A DNA stretch of 57,256 nucleotides, taken from assembly GCA_018812265.1 (NCBI GenBank), contig JAHJDG010000071.1, positions 1 through 57,256 on the forward strand, written 5' to 3'. This document shows positions 44,223 through 52,129 of this stretch, one piece after another. The DNA is from a bacterium. Lineage in GTDB: Bacteria; Electryoneota; RPQS01. Each line of letters starts with the position of its first letter. Positions within the stretch are counted from its first letter, which is position 1. The notes below the pieces were generated by a model, which saw only the letters and a list, made by a program, of their open reading frames with translations, searched no databases and had not been told where the DNA came from. The position numbers were made by a program, and so were the translations under genes.

Positions 44223-46148
44223 CTACTTCTTCTCCATCAAGACGAGGCGGTATTTGGGAAGCTCAATTGCCTCGAAAGCTTGTCGAACGGTCGCAAATTC
44301 ACCTGGGGGCACAAGATCGGCCTTAATTTCGATTGTCTGCGTCCATGTCATCGTCGCTTCTCCGCGCCGCGAGTGCACCTCCATGCGGACGAACGGATTA
44401 TCTATCAGGAGCGTGGGCGGCACGGCTGCCACTTGGAACCCGTCCGGGATTGTCAGAGTGAATTCGCCGATGAATTGCGCTCGACCGGGGAGTTTCACCG
44501 GATACCGAACTTCGGGCAGTGAAGGAAAGAAATCCGGTCGCGCAAACTCAAACGGGGCGAGTGGGATTTCCATGAGCAGGTGTCCATTTTCTCGCGTGGC
44601 ATAGTTCGGCGATTCGAAACCAAGAGACACGACGACGGGTGCCGACAGATCCACCACATTAGAGACCGAAAAATTGGTGACGCGCGTGCCCGGCCGGATT
44701 CTCCCGGCCGCCGATTCCGCGAAGAGTCCACAATCTTCAGAGCTCAAATCCCGAAATCGGGCACGTACCTGCGCCGTCTGATCTCCTCGCGGGATACACG
44801 TCAGGCGGCCCGAGAGATCGCCGGTGGAGGTCAGCGTGGCCCGGATTTCCGTCCGGGCGCCTCGCATTGCCGTCGGTCCCGGCGGCACACTCTCGATGAG
44901 CGGGATTCCCGGAAGCAACATGCAACCCATTCCGTACGTATCCGCATAGGGAAGCATTCCCGGCGGGTAGTACTCGGCCATCGGATCTACCCAGAGCGTG
45001 TCGGAACCAATAGGAACTGCGAGGATGACGTGGCGAAACTGCTCGAGCACGGGAAGATTCGAGAACGGCACATGCTCGCCCGAAACCAGAACCGGAATCG
45101 GCCCGTATCCGTAGCCTCGCATCAAGGCCGTCAGCAATACCGCCTTGTCCTGCGAATCACCGTAGCCGTTCTGCCAGACACGATCGGCCGAGTTGGGCTC
45201 GTACCCGATTCTACCGAACGGCAGATGAACGGAGCGGATCCGATGAAGTACGAAAGTCGCGACGTTCATGAGGGCCGGCACAGCCTGCAGATCGGGAGCG
45301 GTTATGGCCGACCAACTCTGCACGGCTTCCTCCGACAGTTCAACCTTTTCCCAGAAATTCTCCGACACAAACAGCCCCAAATCCTCCCAATCGGCAAACG
45401 TCGTCCAAGCCAGTCGCGGGACGATGAACGACAGATTTACCATGTCCGGCTCGGGAACAACCGGCGGGATGTCTCTCTTTGTCCACTGATAGGAAATGCA
45501 TCCGTCTGCTTCAGTTACTACGGGATCGAAACTATCATGTGTCATTTCGAATCGGATTCGCCGATTCACTGCCGTTTCGATCACGTAGCTTTTCTCCAGA
45601 ACGGGATCGAAATCCCCGAAAAGAACAACGTCTCCGGTATGGGGTGTTGCAGGCGCTTTCGTCCCCGGCTTCGGTTCGATTCGATAGGCGAAATACAACG
45701 CCGCCCCGACATCGAGATTCGGAAACGAGACCCGTTGTTCTTTCAAGCGCGAATAGGCCGCCGCCCACTTCACCTCGGGCGCGAGGGAAAGCGTGAATGC
45801 CTCCGGCTCAGGCTCGATCCATGTTCCATCCGCCAGACGCACGCGCGCGGCCTCAATAATCACCGTGTCCCTGCCGGAATCGAATTGCACCACTTGCTCA
45901 CGGAACGCGCTTGCGCCCCGTTCGTCGAGAATCCGGCACAGAAACTCGCGGTGCTTGTATGTGAAACCGACCGAGTCCAGTTTCACGATCTCTCGATCAT
46001 ACAGGATCACCGCCGATGCCTGCGGATACACGTCTGCTCCGCCAATACCGTCGAGAAGGCTGTCCAACTCCCCGGCCCGAAGGTTGGGGGTGGTGAAGAC
46101 GACCAACAGCCAAACGGCGAAGAGGACGATGGATTCACGGATTCTCAT
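44223..46148 (-). CDS. DUF3857/transglutaminase-like exported protein, nucleophile Cys replaced
   Basis: 641 residues from ATG 46148, which opens on a signal peptide (RIRESIVLFAVWLLVVF). Residues of about 50-230 form the DUF3857 beta domain (VIIEAARVRLADGTWIEP). The transglutaminase core follows around 285-400: NGYGDSQDKAVLLTALMRG, then EQFRHVILAV with the His and LWVDPM with the Asp. In active members the first motif is G-D-C-K-D-K-A; here Ser332 takes the Cys position. The remaining 230 residues are a DUF3858-like beta domain. This suggests a non-catalytic or Ser-based relative. It is probably periplasmic. It stands alone, with a terminator of the upstream gene before it. Confidence 0.85.
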   Translation of the reverse strand: MRIRESIVLFAVWLLVVFTTPNLRAGELDSLLDGIGGADVYPQASAVILYDREIVKLDSVGFTYKHREFLCRILDERGASAFREQVVQFDSGRDTVIIEAARVRLADGTWIEPEPEAFTLSLAPEVKWAAAYSRLKEQRVSFPNLDVGAALYFAYRIEPKPGTKAPATPHTGDVVLFGDFDPVLEKSYVIETAVNRRIRFEMTHDSFDPVVTEADGCISYQWTKRDIPPVVPEPDMVNLSFIVPRLAWTTFADWEDLGLFVSENFWEKVELSEEAVQSWSAITAPDLQAVPALMNVATFVLHRIRSVHLPFGRIGYEPNSADRVWQNGYGDSQDKAVLLTALMRGYGYGPIPVLVSGEHVPFSNLPVLEQFRHVILAVPIGSDTLWVDPMAEYYPPGMLPYADTYGMGCMLLPGIPLIESVPPGPTAMRGARTEIRATLTSTGDLSGRLTCIPRGDQTAQVRARFRDLSSEDCGLFAESAAGRIRPGTRVTNFSVSNVVDLSAPVVVSLGFESPNYATRENGHLLMEIPLAPFEFARPDFFPSLPEVRYPVKLPGRAQFIGEFTLTIPDGFQVAAVPPTLLIDNPFVRMEVHSRRGEATMTWTQTIEIKADLVPPGEFATVRQAFEAIELPKYRLVLMEKK

Positions 46149-46209
46149 GCTGGGAACATCCAAAGATAGACGCACGCGCAGGTCCCTCATGTTCGCATTC
46201 CATTCACAT

Positions 46210-46238
46210 ACGGTAGCGAATTTCTGCGTCTATTTCAA
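46210..46238 (-). promoter_or_regulatory. Possible promoter of the DUF3857 gene
   Basis: On the minus strand, TTGAAA (46238-46233), a 17-base spacer, TACCGT (46215-46210). It has a poorer -10 than the others, but correct placement 60 bases before ATG 46148. Confidence 0.35.
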
Positions 46239-46248
46239 GCGAAAAGCA

Positions 46249-46278
46249 AACCGCCCCGCGGCATGCCGAGGGGCGGTT
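46249..46278 (-). terminator. Intrinsic terminator of the thioester-domain gene
   Basis: A 9-bp perfect stem AACCGCCCC / GGGGCGGTT, with a nested CGGC/GCCG in the loop. On the minus strand it is followed by TGCTTTTCG. It is 23 bases after the stop at 46302. Confidence 0.8.
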
Positions 46279-46301
46279 CAAGAGAACTTTACACGAAATG
46301 G

Positions 46302-47888
46302 CTACTTCATCAGCACCATCTTCTTGGTGATGGACGACCCGCCCGCCGTGAGCTTGTAGAAGTACAGACCGGTAGGCAGATCATTTGCCCGGAAAACCAC
46401 GGCATGTTGACCGGCCGAATAATGTCCATTGGCCAACGTGGCTACCTCGCGACCGATCGCATCATACACCTTCAGACTGGTAAAACCACCCTCCGGCAGC
46501 GAAAAGCGAATCCGGGTTTCGGGATTGAACGGATTCGGGTAGTTATCCGCAAGGAAGAATTCTGCGGGCAGAGGCGCCTCGTCACCGTGAAAGCTGGCCG
46601 TACGGATCCAATCATGGGTTGTGCGAATACCACTCAGATCCACGTCCACCAGACGAAATTCGTAGACGACTCCCGGTTCCGCCGTCTGGTCGGTGAAGCG
46701 GTATACATGACCGCTTGCCGCACCGGCACCGGCCAGGGAGGCGATCCGCGAGAATGACGATTCCCCGGCCACGCTGCGTTCGATTTCCCAGCGATCCACA
46801 TTGGTCTCGGAGGCCGTCCGCCAGACGATCTCGATTCCGCTCGAACCCGAGTAGGCCTCAAATGAGGCAAGCTCGGCCGCCAGGAAATGATCTTCCAGGG
46901 TCACGCAGGTGTCGAATGGTGTCATCGTCCGGAACGGCGCTATCACCAGCCGCTGAGTCTGGAAGTTCGGATTGCAGGGATCCACGCGCCGCGGCCAGTA
47001 TCCCTTCGTGCACGCCAGGACAGTAACCGGCATAAGACCTTCCGCGATAGGATTGGACACCGTCACCTGGGCGTGACCAAACTCATCGGTGTGTACGGTA
47101 TCTTCGCTGAGCGTCCCTTCGCTCGTCGTCAGAATAACCTTCACCCCGCCGAGGCCCGTGTTACCCAATCTCAGAGCCATAAATCCCCGACGCAACTGAA
47201 TATGCACAATCAATTCCGACATGCTGCCGTTGATGATCGGACCGGTTGAGGTCAATCGCAGCGAATCCCCGGGCATCATCACGTTCTTGGGAAGTCCGTC
47301 CGTCTCGCCCGTGGCAAACGTTACCAGCGCATTGGCCGGATTGTTGATTGCCGGAGCGGTGTGAAACACCGAGTCCTGATTGGGCCTCAGCGGTGGACAA
47401 TAATACGGAATGCCGTTGGGGGCGTCATCGAGTTTCCAGAGAGCCATTTGCAGAATATCGTCGCCCAATGCCGAGGTATCGCCCCACCACGTCATGATAT
47501 AGGCCAGCGCCGGAATCTGAACCGCGCAATGCGGATTCATCGGAGAGTCGTAGATCACCACACAATATGGATTCTGGTTCAGACCGTGGGTGATATCCAC
47601 ACAGTAGGCATAGAGGGGATCCGGCTCGCAATTGCTGTTAAACCGGAAGATACCCATCGCGCCACTATAGTGCCCGGTCGGCCAGTGAACGGTTCCCGGA
47701 TTCCCACCTCCGTTCACCAATCCCGTGTAGTCAATCATACATGTGTCGTTGTCCAGTGAACCGAAACTGCCGCGATTCCAAACGGGCGTCCAATCGTCAG
47801 GGCCTCCTTCACTATCCACGACGGCGAAGGCTTGGATTGCGAAAGCCAACATTGCCGCCATCCACAACATCATCAGAGCATTCTTCAT
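46302..47888 (-). CDS. Secreted protein with thioester-domain-like module and sorting tail
   Basis: 528 residues behind a GAGGAG ribosome site. A signal peptide (MMLWMAAMLAFAIQAFA) is followed by a region with YAYCVDITHG (Cys96) and DDILQMALWKL (Gln147). A Y-C-x-D and Q-x-A-x-W pair is the hallmark of thioester domains (PF08341 type), where the Cys and Gln form an internal thioester that attacks host or surface amines. Next come an Ig-like beta domain (about 230-330), a fibronectin-like segment (ERSVAGESSFSRIASL) and the FCB tail DNYPNPFNPETRIRFSL..KKMVLMK. The thioester call rests on this motif pair alone. It is probably a surface adhesin, transcribed alone from a promoter 170-200 bases upstream. 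Confidence 0.78.
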   Translation of the reverse strand: MKNALMMLWMAAMLAFAIQAFAVVDSEGGPDDWTPVWNRGSFGSLDNDTCMIDYTGLVNGGGNPGTVHWPTGHYSGAMGIFRFNSNCEPDPLYAYCVDITHGLNQNPYCVVIYDSPMNPHCAVQIPALAYIMTWWGDTSALGDDILQMALWKLDDAPNGIPYYCPPLRPNQDSVFHTAPAINNPANALVTFATGETDGLPKNVMMPGDSLRLTSTGPIINGSMSELIVHIQLRRGFMALRLGNTGLGGVKVILTTSEGTLSEDTVHTDEFGHAQVTVSNPIAEGLMPVTVLACTKGYWPRRVDPCNPNFQTQRLVIAPFRTMTPFDTCVTLEDHFLAAELASFEAYSGSSGIEIVWRTASETNVDRWEIERSVAGESSFSRIASLAGAGAASGHVYRFTDQTAEPGVVYEFRLVDVDLSGIRTTHDWIRTASFHGDEAPLPAEFFLADNYPNPFNPETRIRFSLPEGGFTSLKVYDAIGREVATLANGHYSAGQHAVVFRANDLPTGLYFYKLTAGGSSITKKMVLMK

Positions 47889-48060
47889 CGTATCTCCTCG
47901 TGTGGTTCACAATATCTCAATCATGTCATCTCATGCGATTCGGCCAGATACTCTCGGACTGTTCCTCTCCTGTATGATTTCAAGCACATGGCGCTCAAAA
48001 CTGGTTGCGCAGTGTAAATGCCTGTTTTTAGTCACAGAACATGGGCTATCTGGTAGGCTT

Positions 48061-48089
48061 AATATAGTTTCTTGAACTTGCAGTGTCAA
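48061..48089 (-). promoter_or_regulatory. Promoter of the thioester-domain gene
   Basis: On the minus strand a perfect TTGACA (48089-48084), 17 bases, TATATT (48066-48061). The leader would be about 165 bases. Confidence 0.7.
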
Positions 48090-48241
48090 GTCAACTTTAT
48101 ATATATACGAAGTATCTTCGCAGGATGTTATATAATATAGACGACAACAAAGTGGTCGAGTTACCTATTTAACACATCTTTGATACCTGATTAGAAAGTC
48201 CTCACCGAAACCGGCCCATGAGCGACGTATCGGATCGAGCC
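48090..48241. other. AT-rich intergenic region before tRNA-Ala
   Basis: No gene visible. It holds a short dyad CGAAG-TAT-CTTCG at 48108-48120 and several TATAAT-like runs (48128-48138), in strong contrast to the GC-rich surroundings. It separates divergent transcription units. Confidence 0.5.
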
Positions 48242-48270
48242 TTGACTCTCAGGCCGCATTTGTATATCTT
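48242..48270 (+). promoter_or_regulatory. Promoter of tRNA-Ala / SRP RNA
   Basis: TTGACT (48242-48247), 17 bases, TATCTT (48265-48270). The start would be near 48277, five bases before the tRNA, as expected for a short-leader stable RNA. Confidence 0.7.
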
Positions 48271-48281
48271 TCTGAGCCTTT

Positions 48282-48357
48282 GGGGCAGTAGCTCAGCTGG
48301 GAGAGCACCACGTTCGCAACGTGGGGGTCGGCGGTTCGAGCCCGCTCTGCTCCACCA
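48282..48357 (+). tRNA. tRNA-Ala (anticodon CGC)
   Basis: A 76-base cloverleaf with the CCA encoded. The acceptor stem GGGGCAG pairs with CTGCTCC, including the G3-U70 wobble that defines alanine identity. The D arm is AGCTCAGCTGGGAGAGC, the anticodon arm has loop TTCGCAA (anticodon CGC), and the T arm contains GGTTCGAGCCC. It reads GCG codons. Confidence 0.97.
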
Positions 48358-48394
48358 AGAGAAGCGCCGAACAGCGCTGATGGTTTTCTTGTCT

Positions 48395-48523
<129 letters not shown>

Positions 48524-48630
48524 GAATTTTCCCTATAGATTGAACATATGGACACTCGCTATTGCTCATTCAATCCAAGCTAAGTCGCGGATTTTTAAAA
48601 AATCGGAGTTGTGTTCGATATTACAGTGAG

Positions 48631-48659
48631 TTGACTTTACGAGGGGAATCCGCTATCTT
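48631..48659 (+). promoter_or_regulatory. Promoter of dnaX
   Basis: TTGACT (48631-48636), 17 bases, TATCTT (48654-48659). The hexamers are identical to those of the tRNA promoter. The start would be near 48667, 46 bases before ATG. Confidence 0.7.
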
Positions 48660-48712
48660 TTGTATCTTGATTTGTACTCGATTGTGGTGTCTTTGCGCTC
48701 TTTTCTCGTCCC

Positions 48713-50362
48713 ATGTCCTACCAAGTCCTCGCCCGCAAGTGGCGGCCACGGCGGTTCGCTGACGTCGTCGGGCAGAAACACATCACCCAAACCATTCAGA
48801 ACGCGCTCCGTCAGGGACGGCTGGCGCATGCGTTTCTTTTCACCGGTCCGCGCGGCGTCGGCAAGACCAGCACGGCCCGTATTCTCGCTCGGGCGGTGAA
48901 CTGCCCGAACATTGACCTGGCGGGAGACGCGGAACCCTGCAACGAGTGCGAAACCTGCCAAGCGCTCTTAGAGGATCGCGAACTGGACGTCATCGAAATG
49001 GACGCCGCTTCCCACAACAGCGTGGAGGACGTGCGGCGGCTGAACGAGAACTGCCGCCTGTCCCCCGTCGCCGGACGGAAGAAGATCTACATCATTGACG
49101 AAGTCCATATGCTGTCACGGAGCGCCTTCAACGCGTTTCTTAAGACGCTCGAAGAACCGCCCTCGCACGTGATCTTCATCCTTGCCACCACCGACGTGCA
49201 GATGGTTCCGGCCACGATCCGCTCGCGCGTCCAGCGCTTTGATTTTCGGCCGCTACGCCCCAAGGAGATTGCACCCTATCTGGAACACATCTGCACCTCG
49301 GAAGGCTGGAAAGCCGACCTCGAAGCCTTGTGGGTGATCGCCCGCCGCGCCGACGGATCCCTCCGCGACGCCGAAGGATTGCTCGATCAGGTGGTATCGT
49401 TTTCCGGTGGCGAAGTTTCCCTCGACACGACCCGCGACATTCTGGGTATTCTGCCGAGTGACTTGCTGACTCAAGCGACGCGCCTGGTGGCAACGCACGA
49501 TTCGCAGAATGTTCCGGCTTACCTCGATGAGCTGGCCGCGCGGGGCGTGGACTACACCGATCTGCTGCGCGCGCTTCAGTCCTATTGGATGGACCTCACG
49601 TTCGCCAAACAGGACCTGCCGGTTTCCGGGCGGAGCGAAGAAGAGATTGCCGATATGATGGCGGCGGGTTCCGATCTGTCAATCGAGGATCTGTTCCGGC
49701 TCATCCGTCTTGCCGAAACGCTGGAAGACTCGATCAAATGGTCTACGTCGCCGCGCGTTCGGTTCGAGGTAGCCTTCCTCCGCTGGACTTCGTTGGATCG
49801 CGTAGCCACGATCCACGACATCCTCGAACGGTTGGGTGGCAAAGGAGCATCCGTGGATGTTCCTCCTCCCCCGCCTGCCCGAAGGAGCGCGGGAAAATCC
49901 ACACGGCTTGACACGAATCCTCAAGAAGACTCTGCATCGCCGGCGACAGCACGTGAACCGAGCGGTGGACATGCGGACTTGGAGCGGATTCGCAACGCCT
50001 GGCCCGAGATCTGTTCCGCCCTTCGCAAGCGGAGTCCCGCCGCCGCCATCGCCAAAACGAACTGGATTCCCGAATCGCTGACGGGAAATAAATTAGCCAT
50101 TCGCTGCACGCTCGAAGGCAAGTTCGCGGCCGAGCAAATGAAAACCCATTTCCCTCATCTGACCGCCGTATTACAGGACATGTTCGGATCATCGTTCCAT
50201 CTGGTCGCATTGCCCTCGGCGGGCAATTCCGCACCCCCGGCAACTAAAACAGAACCTGCACCGAGTTCCACATCGTCTCCCGAAGAAGGCTTGTTTTCCA
50301 GCCTGATGAATCGTTTCGGCGGCGTCGAGGTGGATCCTCAGCAAACTCGCGAGCCTGATTGA
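48713..50362 (+). CDS. dnaX: DNA polymerase III subunit tau (clamp loader)
   Basis: A 549-residue AAA+ clamp-loader subunit. Walker A GPRGVGKTSTA, a zinc-binding C..CNECETC region (about 64-82), Walker B IIDEVHML and the SRC-like RSRVQRFDF are present, followed by the tau collar region and a C-terminal tau-like domain after a Pro/Ser linker (about 380-430). No classical A-AAA-AAG slippery site was noticed, so I have no evidence for a separate gamma form. Its stop lies just before recR. No strong ribosome site precedes ATG. Confidence 0.95.
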   Translation: MSYQVLARKWRPRRFADVVGQKHITQTIQNALRQGRLAHAFLFTGPRGVGKTSTARILARAVNCPNIDLAGDAEPCNECETCQALLEDRELDVIEMDAASHNSVEDVRRLNENCRLSPVAGRKKIYIIDEVHMLSRSAFNAFLKTLEEPPSHVIFILATTDVQMVPATIRSRVQRFDFRPLRPKEIAPYLEHICTSEGWKADLEALWVIARRADGSLRDAEGLLDQVVSFSGGEVSLDTTRDILGILPSDLLTQATRLVATHDSQNVPAYLDELAARGVDYTDLLRALQSYWMDLTFAKQDLPVSGRSEEEIADMMAAGSDLSIEDLFRLIRLAETLEDSIKWSTSPRVRFEVAFLRWTSLDRVATIHDILERLGGKGASVDVPPPPPARRSAGKSTRLDTNPQEDSASPATAREPSGGHADLERIRNAWPEICSALRKRSPAAAIAKTNWIPESLTGNKLAIRCTLEGKFAAEQMKTHFPHLTAVLQDMFGSSFHLVALPSAGNSAPPATKTEPAPSSTSSPEEGLFSSLMNRFGGVEVDPQQTREPD

Positions 50363-50364
50363 GT

Positions 50365-50979
50365 ATGAGCACCGACGTTTCCCGATTTTCTCCGTCTTTG
50401 GAGAAGTTGGTGCAGCAAGTCGCCAAACTGCCCGGGCTGGGACGCAAGTCGGCGGCCCGCATCGCGCTGCATCTGCTCCGCGAACCGGAAGAAGAAGCGC
50501 GGGAGCTGGCACAGGCGATTCTCGACGTCAAGAGCAAGATCAAGCTCTGCCGCCGGTGCTCCAATTTCACCGAGAACGATCTTTGTTCGATCTGTTCCGA
50601 TCCCAAGCGTGACCGCTCGGTGATTTGCGTAGTGGAGACGCCTTCCGACGTACTTCGGCTCGAAAAAACCGGAAGCTTTCGGGGACTTTATCATGTCTTG
50701 GGTGGCACTCTCTCACCACTTGAAGGAGTCGGTCCTGACGACATCCGCATCGCCGAACTCCTCGAGAATCTCAAGGACGGCACGGTGCACGAAGTCATCG
50801 TAGCTACCAATCCCACTGCCGACGGAGACAGCACGGCTACCTATCTGGCCCGCCAGTTGAAAGGACTGAACGTGATCGCAACGCGCATCGCTCGCGGAGT
50901 GCCGGTGGGCGCGGAGCTCGAACAGGTGGACGAGATCACGCTGGCCAGTGCGTTGCAGTCACGAACGCCGCTCGGATAG
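50365..50979 (+). CDS. recR: Recombination mediator RecR
   Basis: 204 residues: an N-terminal helix-hairpin-helix (KLPGLGRKSAARIALHLL), the zinc finger LCRRCSNFTENDLCSICSD, and a Toprim domain (VICVVETPSDV, then GGTLSPLEGVGPDDI and ATNPTADGDSTA). RecR loads RecA with RecO/RecF at gaps. The ATG at 50365 is two bases after the dnaX stop; a TTG at 50359 is an alternative. ybaB, which usually lies between dnaX and recR, is absent here. Confidence 0.96.
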   Translation: MSTDVSRFSPSLEKLVQQVAKLPGLGRKSAARIALHLLREPEEEARELAQAILDVKSKIKLCRRCSNFTENDLCSICSDPKRDRSVICVVETPSDVLRLEKTGSFRGLYHVLGGTLSPLEGVGPDDIRIAELLENLKDGTVHEVIVATNPTADGDSTATYLARQLKGLNVIATRIARGVPVGAELEQVDEITLASALQSRTPLG

Positions 50980-51029
50980 CGGCTCCATACGTCGCACACG
51001 GCTATCATTACATCGAACGGGAGAATCTC

Positions 51030-51614
51030 TTGATCCCCGGATTCAGCCTTGCCAATCAAATTACGCTCTCACGTCTGGCTCTTGGCCCGCTGTTCCTGAT
51101 CGTTTTCCTCAATCGCTGGGAGTACGCGGTGGAGGCGGCGCTGATCGTAGCCCTTCTGATTGAAGCGACCGACGTGGCCGACGGCATCACGGCGCGCTCG
51201 CGAAAACAAGTTTCCGACGTGGGCAAGCTTCTGGATCCGATGAGCGATTCCATCGCCCGCTTGTCGTACTATATCGGCTTCCTCGTCATGGGGCTGGCCT
51301 CGGCGTGGATGATTGCGGTGCTTGTCTATCGCGACGTCGTCGTATCCTATCTGCGGGTGTTTTCCGCGTTGACCGGCACGGCGATGGGCCGGCGAACCTC
51401 GGGCAAGTGGAAGGGAATTCTGCAGGGCGCGACGGCACTCGTGATCCTCGGACTACTCGTCGTGGACGGGCGAATTGTGCCGGTGCCGTTTCTCGATTCC
51501 ATCACGTATGGGCTTCTGGTATTCGTGACGGTTTACACGGTCTTCTCCCTGGTTGAGTATTTACGGGGCAATCGTGACTTGCTCCTGGAGATTCGCCGGC
51601 GAGGGCGCGCGTGA
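51030..51614 (+). CDS. pgsA: CDP-alcohol phosphatidyltransferase (probable PgsA)
   Basis: A 194-residue membrane enzyme beginning at TTG behind GGGAG. The catalytic CDP-alcohol motif D-x2-D-G-x2-A-R-x8-G-x3-D-x3-D is complete: DVADGITAR, then DVGKLLDPMSD. Five to six TM helices. Because the phosphatase PgpA follows with a four-base overlap, phosphatidylglycerol-phosphate synthase is the best reading: CDP-diacylglycerol plus glycerol-3-phosphate to PGP. Other alcohol acceptors cannot be excluded by motif alone. Confidence 0.88.
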   Translation: MIPGFSLANQITLSRLALGPLFLIVFLNRWEYAVEAALIVALLIEATDVADGITARSRKQVSDVGKLLDPMSDSIARLSYYIGFLVMGLASAWMIAVLVYRDVVVSYLRVFSALTGTAMGRRTSGKWKGILQGATALVILGLLVVDGRIVPVPFLDSITYGLLVFVTVYTVFSLVEYLRGNRDLLLEIRRRGRA

Positions 51615-52129
51615 GCAAACTCACCTGGCCGGAGATCGTCGTTGTTACCGTTTTGGGCACGGGTTTCTCGCCGGTCGCTCCCGCCACGGTCGCGTCGGCG
51701 GTGACTTGTGTGATTCTCTGGTTTATTCCTGCTCTCCTCCGTTGGCCGTGGGCGCTGCTCGTGATTCCCGTCACGCTTCTCGGAGTGTGGTGGTCGCAGC
51801 GGGCCATCATCACCTTCGATCCGCAGGAACCGGGACGTTTCCGGAAACTGCGGCGGCCCAGTCCAAAGAAAGAGGATCCCGATCAGGTTGTCTTCGACGA
51901 GTTCGCCGGCCAATGGATCACGCTGCTCGCCGTACCCCATACGCTGCTCGGGTTCGTCCTGGCGTTTCTCGTGTTTCGTTTTCTTGACATTGTCAAGCCG
52001 CTCGGGATTCGAGCTACGCAGCGCTACAAAGACGGCTGGGGTGTGATGCTCGACGATGTTGTAGCCGGAGTCTATGGAGCGGTGCCGCTCTTCCTCACCT
52101 TCCGAATCGGTCCTCTACTGTTCACTTAG
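51611..52129 (+). CDS. pgpA: Phosphatidylglycerophosphatase A
   Basis: 172 residues from GTG 51611. The opening GTGFSPVAPATVAS and the acidic VVFDEFAGQWITL are hallmarks of the PgpA family (PF04608). Three to four TM helices. It removes phosphate from PGP to give phosphatidylglycerol, the next step after PgsA. Confidence 0.92.
   Translation: MSKLTWPEIVVVTVLGTGFSPVAPATVASAVTCVILWFIPALLRWPWALLVIPVTLLGVWWSQRAIITFDPQEPGRFRKLRRPSPKKEDPDQVVFDEFAGQWITLLAVPHTLLGFVLAFLVFRFLDIVKPLGIRATQRYKDGWGVMLDDVVAGVYGAVPLFLTFRIGPLLFT

Noticed and set aside
48713-50362. Programmed frameshift in dnaX producing gamma
   Set aside because: No A-AAA-AAG heptamer followed by a stem-loop was noticed; the frame reads through to a full tau-like C-terminus.
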